DNA of 64,000 nt from NCBI RefSeq assembly GCF_023091745.1, contig NC_068920.1, positions 145,853,622 to 145,917,621 on the forward strand. Reading direction: 5' to 3'. How positions within the stretch are numbered: position 1 is the stretch's first letter; each line of letters begins with the position of its first letter. Below, piece after piece: positions 1-11,766 of this stretch. The notes under the pieces were generated by a model. The model ran no database searches. It saw only the letters and a program-made list of their open reading frames with translations, and had not been told where the DNA came from. The position numbers and the translations under genes are program-made. This DNA is from Budorcas taxicolor (lineage: Eukaryota > Chordata > Mammalia > Artiodactyla > Bovidae).

Positions 1-219
1 TTGTTGCATAACAGCCAACATGTAGTGAAATACTTAATATTGTTTGGAATATAAACATGGAAGTGTTCCATTGTGTATATAATCTTAAATTTAAAAGTAT
101 CATGCTTTGTTGTCAAAGCACACAAACTCTTTTAGCCAGGAGCTCTCCCCTGTATATTTATTATGAATGTTTCTTTTGAAAACACTTCCTTGGTAAATGT
201 GATAGGCATTTAACAAAGG

Positions 220-400
220 CAGTATAACATAATATTTAGGGAGTCAGGCTCTGGAGTCCTATTTGGGTCTATTTCTTGTCTTTGCTGTATTGCCTTATGA
301 GTTACTTAACTTTTAAACTTAGTTTCCTCTCAGTAAAATGGGGGATAATAATACTACGGTATTAAGTTGTAAGTTTAAATGAAGGAATCAAAAGCAAATA
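220..400 (+). repeat. MIR SINE relic
   Basis: The MIR core is readable on the + strand: ggctctggagtc, then the segment ending aatgggggataataatac. It is old and diverged. Its position in intron 1 suggests no function. Confidence 0.7.
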
Positions 401-449
401 ATGACAGACATGTCAGCCTTCAACGAATACCAGGTTTGTTTATTTACTA

Positions 450-1160
450 TTGTAAAAAAAAATGCATAGCATACAATTTAACATTTTGACCATTTCTAAT
501 ATACAGTTCAGTAGTGTTAAGCTCATTCACATTGATTTGCAACCAAGATCCATAACTTTTTTCATCTTGCAAAACTGAAACTCCATACTCTTTAAAAAAC
601 AATTCCCTATTTCCTCCCCTTAGCCTCTGGCAACCACCCTTCTACTTTCTGTCTCTATAAATTTGACTGTTCTAGGTACCTGATATAAGTAGAATTGTGT
701 TTTTTGTGACTGGTTAATTTCAGTTAGCATTATACTCTCAAGGTTTGTTCATACTTTAGCATATGTTAGAATTTCCTTTTTCAAGGCTGAATAATACTCC
801 ATTATGTATACACTGCATTTTGTTTATCCATTCATATGTATTGATAGTTGGAAACTTGGGTTGCTTCTACTTCTCAGTTACGGTGAATAATGCTGCTATG
901 AACAGTGGTATACAGATACATCTTGGAGACCCTGCTTTCAGTTTTTTTCAGTAAAATGCAGAAGTAAAATTGCTGGATCATATAGTATGATGATTCTATT
1001 CTTTATTTTTTTTTGAGAAACCTTCATACTGTTTTCCATAGTGGCCATACCATTTTACATTCCCACCAACAGTGAACAAGGGTTCCAGTGTCTCCACATC
1101 CTGCCAACATTTAATTGTTTTGTGGTTTTTTGATAGTAGCCATCCTAATGAATGTGAGAG
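450..1160 (-). repeat. Old mammalian L1 3' end
   Basis: The + strand is the reverse complement of an L1M-type 3' end. Landmarks are gaatttgactgttctaggtac (as in ctctataaatttgactgttc), ggctgaataatactccat, aataatgctgctatgaacag and acattcccaccaacagtg. The open frame at 763-954 is a by-product of this repeat. Confidence 0.75.
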
Positions 1161-1544
1161 TCTTCTCTGCTTTTTATTTTCTTCTGCTTGTAGGCTTAAA
1201 TTGTTCTTCTTTCTCTAGTTTTCCTAAGGAACCTTAAGTTACTGAATTTAGATATTTTCTTGACCAAAATTTTCATTTACTGGTATAAATTTCTCTTTAA
1301 ATACTGCTTTTACTGCCAAATGAAGTTTGATAAATTATATTTTCATTTTTTTAAGTGACATCTTAATTCTTGCTATGTGTTGTATTCCTAGGTTGATACC
1401 TTTTTGTTTTGGTAACTTAGAAATGCTGCTCTGCTGTCTTCTGACTTACACTATTCCTCTGTTCATAATGTATTAGGGTTCCTCCTGAAAAGATAAAAAA
1501 GAGTTTCAATTAATCTGATTATGATATGCCTAGCGGTAGTTTTT

Positions 1545-1665
1545 TGTTTTTGTTTTTGGCTGCACTGGGAGGCATGTGGGATTTAGCTGCTCGACCAGTA
1601 ATTGAACTCTCGCTTCCTGCAGTGGAAACACAGATTCTTAACTGCTAGACCACCAGGAAAGTCCC
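1545..1665 (-). repeat. CHR-type tRNA-Glu SINE
   Basis: Its minus strand begins gggactttcctggtggtcta and continues with a degenerate tRNA-Glu promoter. The + strand reads tttggctgcactgggaggca to ccaggaaagtccct. A short gtagtttt direct repeat on both sides may be the target duplication. Confidence 0.8.
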
Positions 1666-2159
1666 TGTAGTTTTCTTTATGTTTCTTGCTTTTGTCTTGA
1701 TCCGTTACAGTTTTTGGTTTTCATTTAATATAGAGAATTTCCAGCCTTTGAAGAATTTTTTCACATATTTTCCCTCCCATCTCTTCTTTTTCCTTCTCTG
1801 ATGTATAGTGAGTGTATCTTAAGGTTACTTCATGCTGACCCACAACTTATCGATAGTCTCTTTTTTTTTTAATCTCTTTTCCCTCTGAGTCTCATTTTGG
1901 ATAATTTCTGTGGCTGTGTCTTCAGGTTCCCTTGTCATTTATTCTGCAATTTAGGATCTCCTGTTAGTCCTGTTCAATGTATTTTTCATCTCACACATGG
2001 TATTTTTTACCTCTGGATTTTTGATTTATGTCTTTCTTATTTTACATGTGCCTGGCTCTAATCTCCTCAAACCAAGGTGGCTGCTAAACTCAGCTTTGGT
2101 TCTTTCTCCAGAATTGGGCAACTGGTAACTGTCTTTAGGTAGTAGACTGTAACTGTCTT

Positions 2160-2740
2160 GTTGTTATTGTTCAGTCCTGAAGCTGTGTCCAGCTCTTCAC
2201 AATCCCATAAACTGTAGCATGCCAGGCTTCCCTGTCTCACACTCGTGTCCATAGAGTTGGTGATACCATCCAGCCATCTCATCTTCTGTCACCGCTTCTC
2301 TTCCTGCCCGCAGTCTTTCCCAGCATCAGGGTCTTTCCCAGTGAATCGGCTCTTTGTATCAGGTGGCCAAAGTATTGGAGCTTCAGCTTCCGCATCAGTT
2401 CTTCCAGTGAATATTCAGGGTTGATCTCCTTGATGTTCAGGGGACTCTCAAGAATCTTCTCCAGCACCACAGTTTGAAAGCATCAATTCTTTGGCGCTCA
2501 GCCTTCTTTATGGTCCACCTCTCACATCCGTACATGACTACTGGAAAAACCATAGCTTTGACTGTATCCTGGACATTGTCAGCAAAGTGATGTCTTACAA
2601 TTAATATGCTGTCTAGGTTTGTCATAGCTTTTCTTCTAAGGAGCACATGTCTAATATCGTGGATACAGTCACCGTCCACAGTGATTCTGGAGCCCAAGAA
2701 AATGGTATCTGTCACTGTTTCCACTTTTCCTCATCTTTTG
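2160..2740 (-). mobile_element. BovB LINE 3' end, degenerate
   Basis: The + strand is the reverse complement of the BovB (RTE clade) C-terminal ORF and 3' tail. The minus strand still reads GRKRSGDRRMRWLDGITNSM and FGHLIQRADSLGKTLM in short broken frames. The 5' part is missing. Near-repeat aactgtctt at the left edge may mark the target duplication. Confidence 0.85.
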
Positions 2741-4225
2741 CATCCATCTTAGAGCTCACTTGATTTCATCCTTCTCAGGGATCACTGTCCTTTATTTTTA
2801 TCCAGTGCCTTGAAAATTTTTATTTCACTATTTTTCCTGGTTCTTTAGGTGAGTGGTAGGGTAGGTGGGTAAATCCAGTCCTTGTTATTCCATCTTGGCT
2901 AAAAGTGAAGGTTGTAGATATTTTAACTTAATCCCCTAAATGTTAGATAAAAATCCATTATCAGACTATGGTAAGACCTGTATGATATAAATTTTATGAT
3001 ATATCATAGTTTATGTAAAGAGTTATCACAGTGCTTGCACATGGCAGAACTGTTTCTGTTGTTTTCCTCATTATCTCATCAGATTTACTGTTGTTTTTCT
3101 TTAAATGTTAATTACTTGATGAGATTTAATCCGATTAATTATAATTGCGCCATGAGAGAGTGCTATTGAAGGAACTTGGTGTGGTGGTAAAGAATATTAA
3201 AAAAGTAGATAAATTATGGCAGAGACTCTTATTGGCCCAAATATCTATTCTATTCTGCTTCTGTATTGGGAAAAACCCCTGAGATTTATTTGGTTTGAAC
3301 TGAATGAAATGAAGACTATATATGTGTACACACATCTACATACACATATGTATATTTTAACATATATATGTCCTAAAAAATATATATCTCAAAAAATATA
3401 TATATTTAGCAGTTTTGGTTGCGGTGTGTGATTGGCTGCATAAGTGGAGGCTTACAGAATGTGAGCATAAGGGATTTGTGAGTTGTAGTAAGGAAGAATC
3501 CTTACAGGGAGCTGTTTATGTATCCTTTTCTTGTCATTTGTTTTTAATGGCTCATGTTGGTGCTTGCTATCCCCCATCATGATGTGGAAGCCGTGTATTG
3601 AGGTTGATGGTAACAAAGCAGAGAAACCTGGGTCCCTGGTAATCATTGACCCATAACTGCTTTGAGGCAGAAAGGATGGCACTAAGGGGAGTTTTCTATC
3701 ACTTGCAGCTGAGCCCAATTCGAACTGATAAGATACTTAAAACTTCCCATCATTTCCTTAATATTGCCAAGGAAATAAATTTCCTTGCTTCTGAATTGCT
3801 TAGAAATGTGTAGGGAAGAGCAGTTTGATTGGTTTTTAAAAAATTAATAGTTACTCCTTGTTAGAGTTCCTTTTATGTATGTGTCTTATGTTTTACAGAC
3901 ATTTCTTTCATTTCCTTCATGTCTTTTTCTCAACAGTGCTGCAGTATTCATTACCTTTCTGTCTATGCTATTGAGTTTTAGAGAAGTTATATAAGTTGGT
4001 AGTAGTTTTAGAGTTCATATTTCATTTCAAGTCTCTCTGGCTCCAAAATCACACTTTTTTTCAGTGAGCTATGGTTTTTCTAGCACCTTTGTTTTAAATC
4101 TTTATTTTTGAGGCAACTTCTGGCTGGTAGATTACTCTCTTAACTTTGGGGGTATCACTGTTGTTTGTTTATTAATGAAGAATTGGAAATTAAACTCTGC
4201 TGAATCTGTAAAGATGAAAACTATC

Positions 4226-4425
4226 TCAAATCCTTATTGTTGTTTCTATTCTTTGCAAAACCGTGGACTTTAGCCTGCCAGGCTCCTCTGTCTGTGGGAT
4301 TTCCCAGGCAAGAATACTGGAGTGAGTTGCCATTTCCTTCTCCAGGGGATCTTCCTGACCCAAGGATTGAACTCACATCTCCTACATTGCCGGTGGATTC
4401 TTTACCACTGAGCCAGTAATGGTAA
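4226..4425 (-). repeat. Bov-tA SINE
   Basis: The + strand carries the reverse complement of a Bov-tA: gcctgccaggctcctctgtc, ccatttccttctccagggga and a tRNA-derived part ending ttctttaccactgagcca. The Bov-A section is shortened. Confidence 0.85.
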
Positions 4426-4511
4426 TTCAACCTTAAGGCTTGTATCATAGATGATGATTATTCTGAAGATCTCAACCTAGCCTTTGCCTAAATTGTTTGA
4501 CTATTCTAGTA

Positions 4512-4590
4512 TTCTTTATCAGTTGAAGATTTAGTTTTAGGCAGGGTTAGCCTTAAATTGCCGAAAACTAAATCATTAACTGATAAAGAA
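4512..4590. repeat. Inverted repeat, 32-nt arms
   Basis: The left arm 4512-4543 (ttctttatcagttgaagatt...) is the reverse complement of 4559-4590 (...actgataaagaa) with three mismatches. A 15-nt spacer separates the arms. The right arm directly abuts a BOV-A2 SINE. See the findings for its link to that insertion. Confidence 0.85.
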
Positions 4591-4594
4591 CATT

Positions 4595-4862
4595 GCAGAG
4601 AAGGCAATGGCAACCCACTCCAGTACTCTTGCCTGAAAAATCCCGTGGACGGAGGAGCCTGGTAGGCTGCAGTCCGTGGGGTCTTGAAGAGTCAGACATG
4701 ACTGAGCGACTTCACTTTCACTTTTCACTTTCATGCATTGGAGAAGGAAATGGCAGCCCACTCCAGTGTTCTTGCCTGGACAATCCCAGGGATGGTAGAG
4801 CCTGGTGGGCTGCCGCCTATGGGGTTGCACAGAGTCGGACACCTGAAGCAACTCAGCAGCAG
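4595..4862 (-). repeat. BOV-A2 SINE (Bov-A dimer)
   Basis: Two Bov-A units are joined by the hinge whose + strand is ttcactttcacttttcactt. It reads from gagaaggcaatgg to gcaactcagcagcagcc. The 11-mer agccttaaatt lies on both outer sides (4549 and 4861). Confidence 0.9.
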
Positions 4863-4871
4863 CCTTAAATT

Positions 4872-5063
4872 GGGCTTGTCTTGTGGTTCAGTGATAAAGA
4901 ATCCGCCTGTAATGCGAGAGACCTGGGTTCAATCCCTGGGTTGGGAAGATCCCCTGGAGAAGGGAAAGGCTACCCACTCCAGTATTCTGGCCAGGAGAAG
5001 TCCATGGACTGTATAGTCTATGGGATCGCAGAGTTGGACACGACTTTCACTCTACTTCACTTC
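4872..5063 (+). repeat. Bov-tA SINE
   Basis: The element starts gggcttgtcttgtggttcag, continues through gacctgggttcaatccctgg and ends in the Bov-A part with agttggacacgact. It is flanked by agccttaaatt at 4861-4871 and 5064-5074, a perfect 11-bp repeat. Confidence 0.9.
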
Positions 5064-5075
5064 AGCCTTAAATTA

Positions 5076-5293
5076 GGGCTTCCCTGGTGGCTCACCTGTA
5101 AAAATCTGCCTACAATGCAGGAGACCAGGATTCGATGCCTAGGTTGGGAAGATCCCCTGGAGGAGGGCATGGCAACCCACTCCAGTACTCTTGCCTACAG
5201 AATTCCATGGACAGAGGAGCCTGGCGGGCTGTAATCCATGGGGTCACACAGAGTTGGACACAACTGAAGCGACTAAGCAGCAGCAGCAGCAGC
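5076..5293 (+). repeat. Bov-tA SINE
   Basis: The element starts gggcttccctggtggctcac and ends gaagcgactaagcagcagc with a short cag repeat. It is flanked by agccttaaatt at 5064-5074 and 5294-5304. Confidence 0.9.
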
Positions 5294-6112
5294 AGCCTTA
5301 AATTAGTTATTTAAGATTGACTCTTCTAGTTTATTCTTAATCTCTTAGCTTGAGAGATTTCTATGCATTTTTGGTTTTCATTCTCTTGTTTTAGCCTTGT
5401 CTGTTCAATGATGAAATGAAAGCAGTCACGGGACAAACATCATATTCTAGGAGTGTAAGAGTGCCAAGAATTACTTAAAATACATGATCACATACAACAT
5501 TTACTTCTTAAATTTAACTTTTGGAATCTATTATGAAACATATTTTTAAAGCCTGAGTATTCTAGAACTTGGTTTATTTGTTATCTCTTAAGTGAAATAA
5601 AGGTTGATTGTATACCTGAAAAAGAAATTCACTGGTGGAAGAGACAGATGCCAGACCTATTGAGAATAAGTGCTTGTTTGTATAACCTTTTCGTTTGTTG
5701 AGTCTTTCCTTTTTTGGAGTACAGGAAATTAAAAAGTATGGAAGAATTTGCCATTCCCAGCTGGTCACATGTTCACCATTCTGTAGACGTTCTTAATGCT
5801 GCTTTTATTATTTTATGAATCTGGCATAATTTTTCTCTTTAGTAGTTGATGAAGTGTGGATATAAATTTAATAAGGAAAATTGTTTAAGATTGATAATAT
5901 TATGTATGCAAATGTTGTGTATATTTCGTTTGCCCTCTGCTTTCACCAACCTCTGATATTGGATATGTGTAAGTTGTTGTTTTTCTTTTTTTCCTTCTCT
6001 CTTCTTTTGTGATAAAGTACTTATCTATTTTTCCAGCTTTTCAAGTTTGAGTGCTAACAGCTGAGGGTAATTGTAGTTTTAAGAGCGCTGCCTTAGAATT
6101 GTGTCCAAATAT

Positions 6113-6265
6113 GCCTCTGCCCAATAGAGTAGCCACTAGCCACATGTGACTAAATTAATTAAATTAATTAAAATAAGTTCCTCAGTTGCATTAGCCCTAT
6201 TTCAAGTGCTCAGTGGTCATATGTGGCTAGGGGCTACGTATTGGACAGCACAGAAGTAGAACCTC
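6113..6265 (+). repeat. Old hAT-like non-autonomous DNA transposon fragment
   Basis: cccaatagagtagccactag at the left and gtggctaggggctacgtatt ggacagcac at the right resemble the ends of a common mammalian MER1-type element. The middle is AT-rich (aattaattaaattaattaaa). I am not sure of the family name. Relatives occur at 13138-13660 and 57845-57980. Confidence 0.55.
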
Positions 6266-6599
6266 TGTTGAGCATCTGAAATGCTGATAATGAGATTGTC
6301 ACCTGAACAAGGTACTTGTGTGATTGTTATTATTTTAGATATATGTCATTTAATAATGTAATTATTCATTTGGATTTTTAGCAGAGGTTGTTTAGAAAAG
6401 TCAGATCTTTCACCTCTACATATAAGCCTTCCTATATTTTGATGGAAGTTTTCTCTCTCTACTTTGAGGACATTTTCAGAAGTCATTATATAGTGTTGCC
6501 TAGTTTGCAGATAGAACTTTGCTCCTATGGTGATTTTGAAGGTTGCGTTAAGTTTCTGGATTTTTGTGGATCTGATTTTAAAAAATATTTCTCAGTTTT

Positions 6600-7180
6600 A
6601 TGATAGTTTATCTTCTTGTATAGCTCCTAATGCTTGACTGACTGCTGGACATTGTGTATAAACATCTGCTTAGATAATTAGATAGTGTTATCTTTCTTCA
6701 GAGGGGATTTTGTTTTTTCCTGTTGGTCAGTTAGGATTGAGGCAGATCACTTTCATTTATTTAGTGATTGAACTGAGAAAGATTTTCAATCTTTTGAGGG
6801 TTGCTTTTTTTCCTGCCTTTTTTTCCCCCCTTATTTATTTCTAGGATACTTATTTCCTTATTTATTTCTAGGTTGGGCTTCTTATTCTTTGTGAGTCTAA
6901 AACTTTAATTTCTGTTTCCAATCCCATGAGAGCGCTGGAAGCTCTCTTCAGCTTTTTAACTTTTGAGTTACAGCTTTGTAACTCAAATTTAGGCTCACCC
7001 CTACTTGTGCCTCCTTCTCTTCTCTGCGTTGTTAGTCTCAGTGGTAGGACTGGCTTAAAATGTTAAGTCTATAGTTGGTGGAGGTAGAAATCTCCCTGTT
7101 ACATTGTCTACAAATTACATGTTTCTTTAAAGAGTCTCCCTTCAGTGTACCATATATTGGAATTTTAGGGGTTTGATATG
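6600..7180 (-). repeat. Possible ancient L1 3' UTR
   Basis: Phrases such as ctggacattgtgtataaaca and gaggtagaaatctccctgtt resemble antisense old L1 3' UTR sequence. There is no protein signal, and the assignment is tentative. Confidence 0.35.
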
Positions 7181-7454
7181 TTACAGTTATTCAGAGCTAG
7201 TTGAGAAAGGAGTAAGTTATTATAGATAGGGATCTAAATTTATTTATTGTTGATCTAAATTTATTGTTAACTCTAAGGTACAGTTTCAGATATGGGACAA
7301 AATAGGTTAATTGTCCTGAGTATATTTGGACTCTTCCAACAGATAGGTCTCCCTCATAGAGGTAGAATCCTCCTTTCTGTGTTTATGCCAAAAAGAAGAC
7401 TAGATGAGATTTAGTGTGTATCAATTATGTGGATCAAGATTCTAGAAAAGTAAT

Positions 7455-7665
7455 TTTGTTGTTGTTGAGTCACTAAGTCATGTCTGACTGTTTGCGATCC
7501 CATGAACTGCAGCATGCCAGGCTTCCCTGCCCTCCACTGTCTCCCAGAGTTTGCTCAAGCTTCTGTGCATTGAGTTGGTAACGCCATCTAACCATCTTAT
7601 CCTCTGTTGTGCCCTCTTCCTGCCCTCAATCTTTCCTAGCATCAGGGTCTTTTCCAGTGAGTAGT
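7455..7665 (-). mobile_element. BovB LINE 3' terminal fragment
   Basis: The + strand starts gttgttgttgagtcactaag and reads to catcagggtcttttccagtg, the reverse complement of the last 200 bp of BovB. The minus strand retains RIRWLDGVTNSM and EGREAWHAAVHG. Confidence 0.88.
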
Positions 7666-8177
7666 GTAACTTAAAATAATTGTCAGTAGAACTTGTGATC
7701 ATTCTCTCTGTTATATACAACCTATAATTCTTGCTTCAGTAGAACTTATATTTTTACCAATTTGGCCATAAAGCATGGATTTATAGTAAGTTGGAATGTT
7801 GACTGTGTAAAGATACAAAACATTGTTTTGTATTGTTAAGAATACAAAATGGAATATTTTACGGTAATCATGCTGGCAGTATGATGACCTTTATACAGCC
7901 TTTTGAATTGAGAATTTATCTAGGAATCAGTGACTTGCGCGTGCTCAGTACTCTCTCAGTGTTGCATATACTACAGTAATGTTGCCAGTTACGAAGTCTG
8001 AACCATATGACTGAGCACAATAAGTACAGGACTCTTTCTTAAAATGTGCTTTTGATTCCAAATCCAACTTTAACCTTAAAATTTTTTTATAATAAATAAG
8101 ACTTTATGGTAACGGCCAAACTCATAGTTAATATTTCCTGAAGGTTGCAGTCAGTGAAAACACAAGGTAGCACCAAT

Positions 8178-8469
8178 GTAGTAACGCTGCTGCTGCTGCT
8201 GAGTCGCTTCAGTGGTGCCCGACTCTGCGACCCTATAGATGGCAGCCCACCAGGCTCCCCAGTCCCTGGGATTCTCTAGGCAAGAACACTGGAGTGGGTT
8301 GCGATTTCCTTCTCCAATGCATGAAAGTGAAAAGTGAAAGTGACGTCACTCAGTCGTGTCCGACCCTCAGTGACCCCATGGACTGCAGCCCACCAGGCTC
8401 CTCCTTCCATGAGATTTTCCAGGCAAGAGTACTGGAGTGGGGTGCCATTGCCTTCTCCGTAGTAACGCT
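8178..8469 (+). repeat. BOV-A2 SINE with 11-bp target duplication
   Basis: A dimeric Bov-A sits at 8189-8458, from gctgctgctgagtcgcttca through the hinge tgaaagtgaaaagtgaaagt to tgccattgccttctcc. The 11-mer gtagtaacgct is perfectly repeated at 8178-8188 and 8459-8469, which defines the insertion exactly. Confidence 0.95.
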
Positions 8470-8520
8470 ACATCCCTTAAAAAAAACCTCCCCAGATTTT
8501 GTGATCAGATTAACGTAATA

Positions 8521-8532
8521 GACATGACTGAG

Positions 8533-8596
<64 letters not shown>
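8521..8596. repeat. (CA)28 microsatellite on a SINE tail remnant
   Basis: gacatgactgagcg, the last bases of a ruminant SINE or BovB, runs into gcgcgcg and then an uninterrupted CA tract of 56 bp (8541-8596). The long pure tract suggests a polymorphic marker. The open frame made of Cys/Val on the minus strand is an artefact. Confidence 0.95.
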
Positions 8597-8598
<2 letters not shown>

Positions 8599-9843
8599 TA
8601 CTAAGTTAGAAGAAGTAAAACATACCAATACTTGTTAGTTTGACTTTTGTTTTATTTAGTTCTGCCCATTCATAAAATACCTCAAAAAATATTGACACAG
8701 CTTTAATACTAAATGATTGGTTTCATACTTAGTAATGTTAAGCTACTTTTTTGTGTTTACATTTTATTATTATTGTTTTTTGGCAGTTGGTAAGGAGAAG
8801 GATTGAAATAGGTTTTGGGTAGAGAACCCTAATTTGTAATACTGTTTCTGTTGGAAATTAGAATTGGATTTATATGTTTGGATTTCATCCACTGTTTATA
8901 AGGTGAATGAGGGTCATGTATGTAGCTCATTTAATGATTATCAAACCATATTTATGAATACATGTTTATGTTACGTGCACATGTTGTTTTATATGTGCAT
9001 ACAGTTTTGTATGTGTTTCATTTTTAGAAGTATTGGCTTAGATTCAGATATGTTTAAGATAATATTGTCTGTCATTTTTTTTGACAATTATTCAAGAAAG
9101 GAAGGTCAGCTATGTTACCTTGGCATAGGAGATAAAAGCATTTATAAAATGAGATGTTACTGATTTGACCACTTTGTATATAGAAACCATAAGATCATTT
9201 CGTAGATTTTTGGATTGTATTTTTTCTTAAATACAAATGATTTAGTATGTTTTATAATACTGTAAACTAATTGAGATCATTGTGGTTAGCTTAATTATAG
9301 TCTTGATAAGTTTTCAAGGAAATATGATAATAAAATATCAGAGACCTTTTCTTATATATGTCTCTTACTTCCCACCATTGACCTTCCTTGAATATGAGTT
9401 CACTGTCTGTCTTTCTCCTAAGAGAAAACTTGATTTCTCTATGTAGCTGTATTTTCCAGTCGTCTGATAGTTAATTCTTATCTGTCAGCATTTGGATTGT
9501 TTATACTGTACATTATGCATGCTATTAGCAGATAATTTCTTGCTGTATTAGCTCACTGCAGTATTACAGCTTTGCTTTCTGATGGAAATAGGTTTGCTCA
9601 CTGAGCTCCTTAGAGCAGGGACATTATTTCATTCATTTATGCTGTAGACATATTTTTTGAAAGGATATCCCAGAACTATCAAAATTAACAGTGGAGTTCT
9701 TTTTGCCTGTTTTAGTATTCCTTTGCTAAGATTGTGAAAGTGAACTTATTTTGTAATTATATCTTATTAAGTCTTTTGTGTTTCAAGGACTTTGTGTACA
9801 TTCCGTCATTGACTAAATATTTATTTGCAACTGTTAGTACTAC

Positions 9844-10130
9844 ATGTCAAGCCCTGGTTTAGGCCTGGAATGTAACAGTGAACAAAATAGATAAAAACTC
9901 CCTGCTATCAGTTTACATTTAAGATAATTGTATGTAAGGTACTGATTTATGTTAAGGGGAGAAAGGTAAAATAGGAGGGAGATATGAATATATAGGGTGT
10001 TGATAATTTCAGCGGTGCCTTTTAAGTACCCAGTGGAAGTAGGAGAGCTGGGCATGGGCAAATGTGGATGTGAGCATTCCAGACACAAGGAAATAGCAGA
10101 TCCAAAGCCAGGAGTCAGGAACATGCCTTG
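9844..10130 (+). repeat. L2 LINE relic
   Basis: L2-like sense phrases include acagtgaacaaaatagataa, agcattccagacacaaggaa and gccaggagtcaggaacatg. It is old and diverged, and probably one fragment of the L2 resumed at 11767. Confidence 0.65.
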
Positions 10131-10136
10131 ATGTGA

Positions 10137-10870
10137 TTTAAAAAAATCAAATTTTATTTGGAAACAAACTACTGCAAAGTTTAAAAAACAGAACAAAACT
10201 GTATATGCTTTGCTCAGAGACCTCATTCAAGTTTTGTTAATTGCTCAGATAATGTTCTTGAGAGAAAGAGGGTCTAATCCAGGCCCGTGCATTGGATCCA
10301 GCTCTCATGTCTCTCCAGTCTCCTCAGTTTGGAACAGTTCCTCAGTCTCTCTTGCTTTTCATTCTGTTCACATACTGAAGATTATAAGCTACTCATTTTG
10401 TAAACTGTCCTTCAATTTGGGTTGTCTAATGTTTCCTGATGACTTGACCCAGGATACATATTTTGGCTGCAGTTTCACAGAAGTGATGTTGTTTTCTTGA
10501 TGAATCCTTTTTCGTGGCATACAGTTAGTTTTTATCCCATTCGGTAGTGTTAACTTTGACCACTAGATTAATGATGTTGTCTATCAAGTTTGTGGTCCAT
10601 GTAATTAATAAGTATTTTGTGGGGAGATACTTTGAAACCACATAAAATCACATTTCATTCCCACTTTGGTCTACTAGTTTTAGCATCACTAATGTTTTTC
10701 CCCTAAATTAATTTTTACCATGGTGGTTGCCAAAGGGTGGTATTCTGGTTCAAGTAGTCCTTCTAGAGGTGGTGGTAGTATAGTAGTTAGCATAACTGTC
10801 TTCTGCATATTCCTCCTCCTTTTATTAGTTGGCATTTTACTGTAAGGAAGAGAATTAATATCTAAACTTA
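10137..10870 (-). repeat. Old L1 (L1M) 3' UTR
   Basis: The + strand is antisense to an L1M-type 3' region, with landmarks ttcctcagtctctcttgct, attaataagtattttgtggg and agttggcattttactgtaag. It appears to interrupt the L2 at 9844-10130. Confidence 0.65.
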
Positions 10871-10909
10871 TACAGTGATATATCTATTAATTAATATCTG
10901 TTTACACTA

Positions 10910-11020
10910 TTTTTTGGCCATGCTGTATGGCATGTGGGATCTTAGTTTCCCTACCAGAGAGCCCAAGCTCTCTGCAGTGGAAGCATGGAGTTCTACCTGT
11001 TGGATTGCCAGAGAATTCCC
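10910..11020 (-). repeat. CHR-type SINE
   Basis: The + strand ttttttggccatgctgtatg to ttgccagagaattccc is the reverse complement of a CHR tRNA-Glu SINE, diverged relative to those at 1545 and 48381. Confidence 0.75.
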
Positions 11021-11660
11021 TTAACTTTTTTAAAAAACTTTTATCTTGAAGTAATTAGAAATTCACAGGAAGTTGCAAAAATAGTACAGAATGGTCCTGT
11101 GTACCCTTCACCTAATTTCCTCAAATGTTTATATCTTAGATAACTGTAGTACATTAACAAAATCAGGATATTTGCTCAATACAATGCATAGGTATAGATC
11201 TATGCAGTTTTATCACCTGTGCGTCTTTTTACTTTTGGCACAAGGTTCTATAGGCTCATCTACAAATTTTCCTGCTCTAGTCCTGGGATCAGCGATTTCT
11301 TTGAGGAGCCCTAATTTTTTTTTTTTTCTTTTAGTGGAGAAGAGTGTTTCAGGACTCTGGGTGGTAGGTGGGGTCATGGCTGTTGAGATTGCTCATGGCT
11401 ACTGCACTCAGACCTTTGCAGTGGGCAGGTCAAGCATCAACATATATATTTTCATATGTCTTTATATATTGAAAATCATGAATTTACACTGATGCGTCCA
11501 GTTCTCTCAACACCATGTTTTCTTTCTAACTCTTCCCCCGTTCCATATTTGCACCTCTTCTCCCAAAATTAAAAGCTGGCTCCTATTACTATATAGTTAT
11601 TAGTTTGCTCTTTCTTTTGTATGTAGCCAGCTCATCACCTCCACAGAACTGTGATGTTGC
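11021..11660 (-). repeat. Old L1 (L1M) fragment
   Basis: Antisense L1M landmarks are gtgtacccttcacctaattt, tagtacattaacaaaatcag and atatttgctcaatacaatgc. A poly-T stretch lies near 11316. The open frame 11091-11492 is incidental. Confidence 0.5.
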
Positions 11661-11766
11661 TTAGGTGTGCCTTCTTGTGAAGGCCCTGACAGCTGCTGAA
11701 CTGCCTCCCTGCTCTGTTTCCACTTCTTCCTTATGCGGGGCCCCTGCTGTAATTTTAGAAACCTTC

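Larger units (their letters stand above)
1160..2930 (-). repeat. Old L1 body split by CHR and BovB insertions
   Basis: L1-like antisense sequence is visible around 1160-1540, 1670-2155 and 2745-2930. The last part resembles the L1M 3' UTR phrase ending in tccatcttggc. It is split by a CHR SINE (1545-1665) and a BovB (2160-2740). The assignment is from pattern only and weaker in the middle. Confidence 0.45.

Noticed and set aside
4226..5293. tRNA-Glu-like boxes as tRNA genes
   Set aside because: They are the heads of Bov-tA SINEs joined to Bov-A sequence and lack a full cloverleaf.
8521..8596. A CRISPR-like or satellite array
   Set aside because: It is a plain dinucleotide microsatellite with no spacers, in a mammalian intron.
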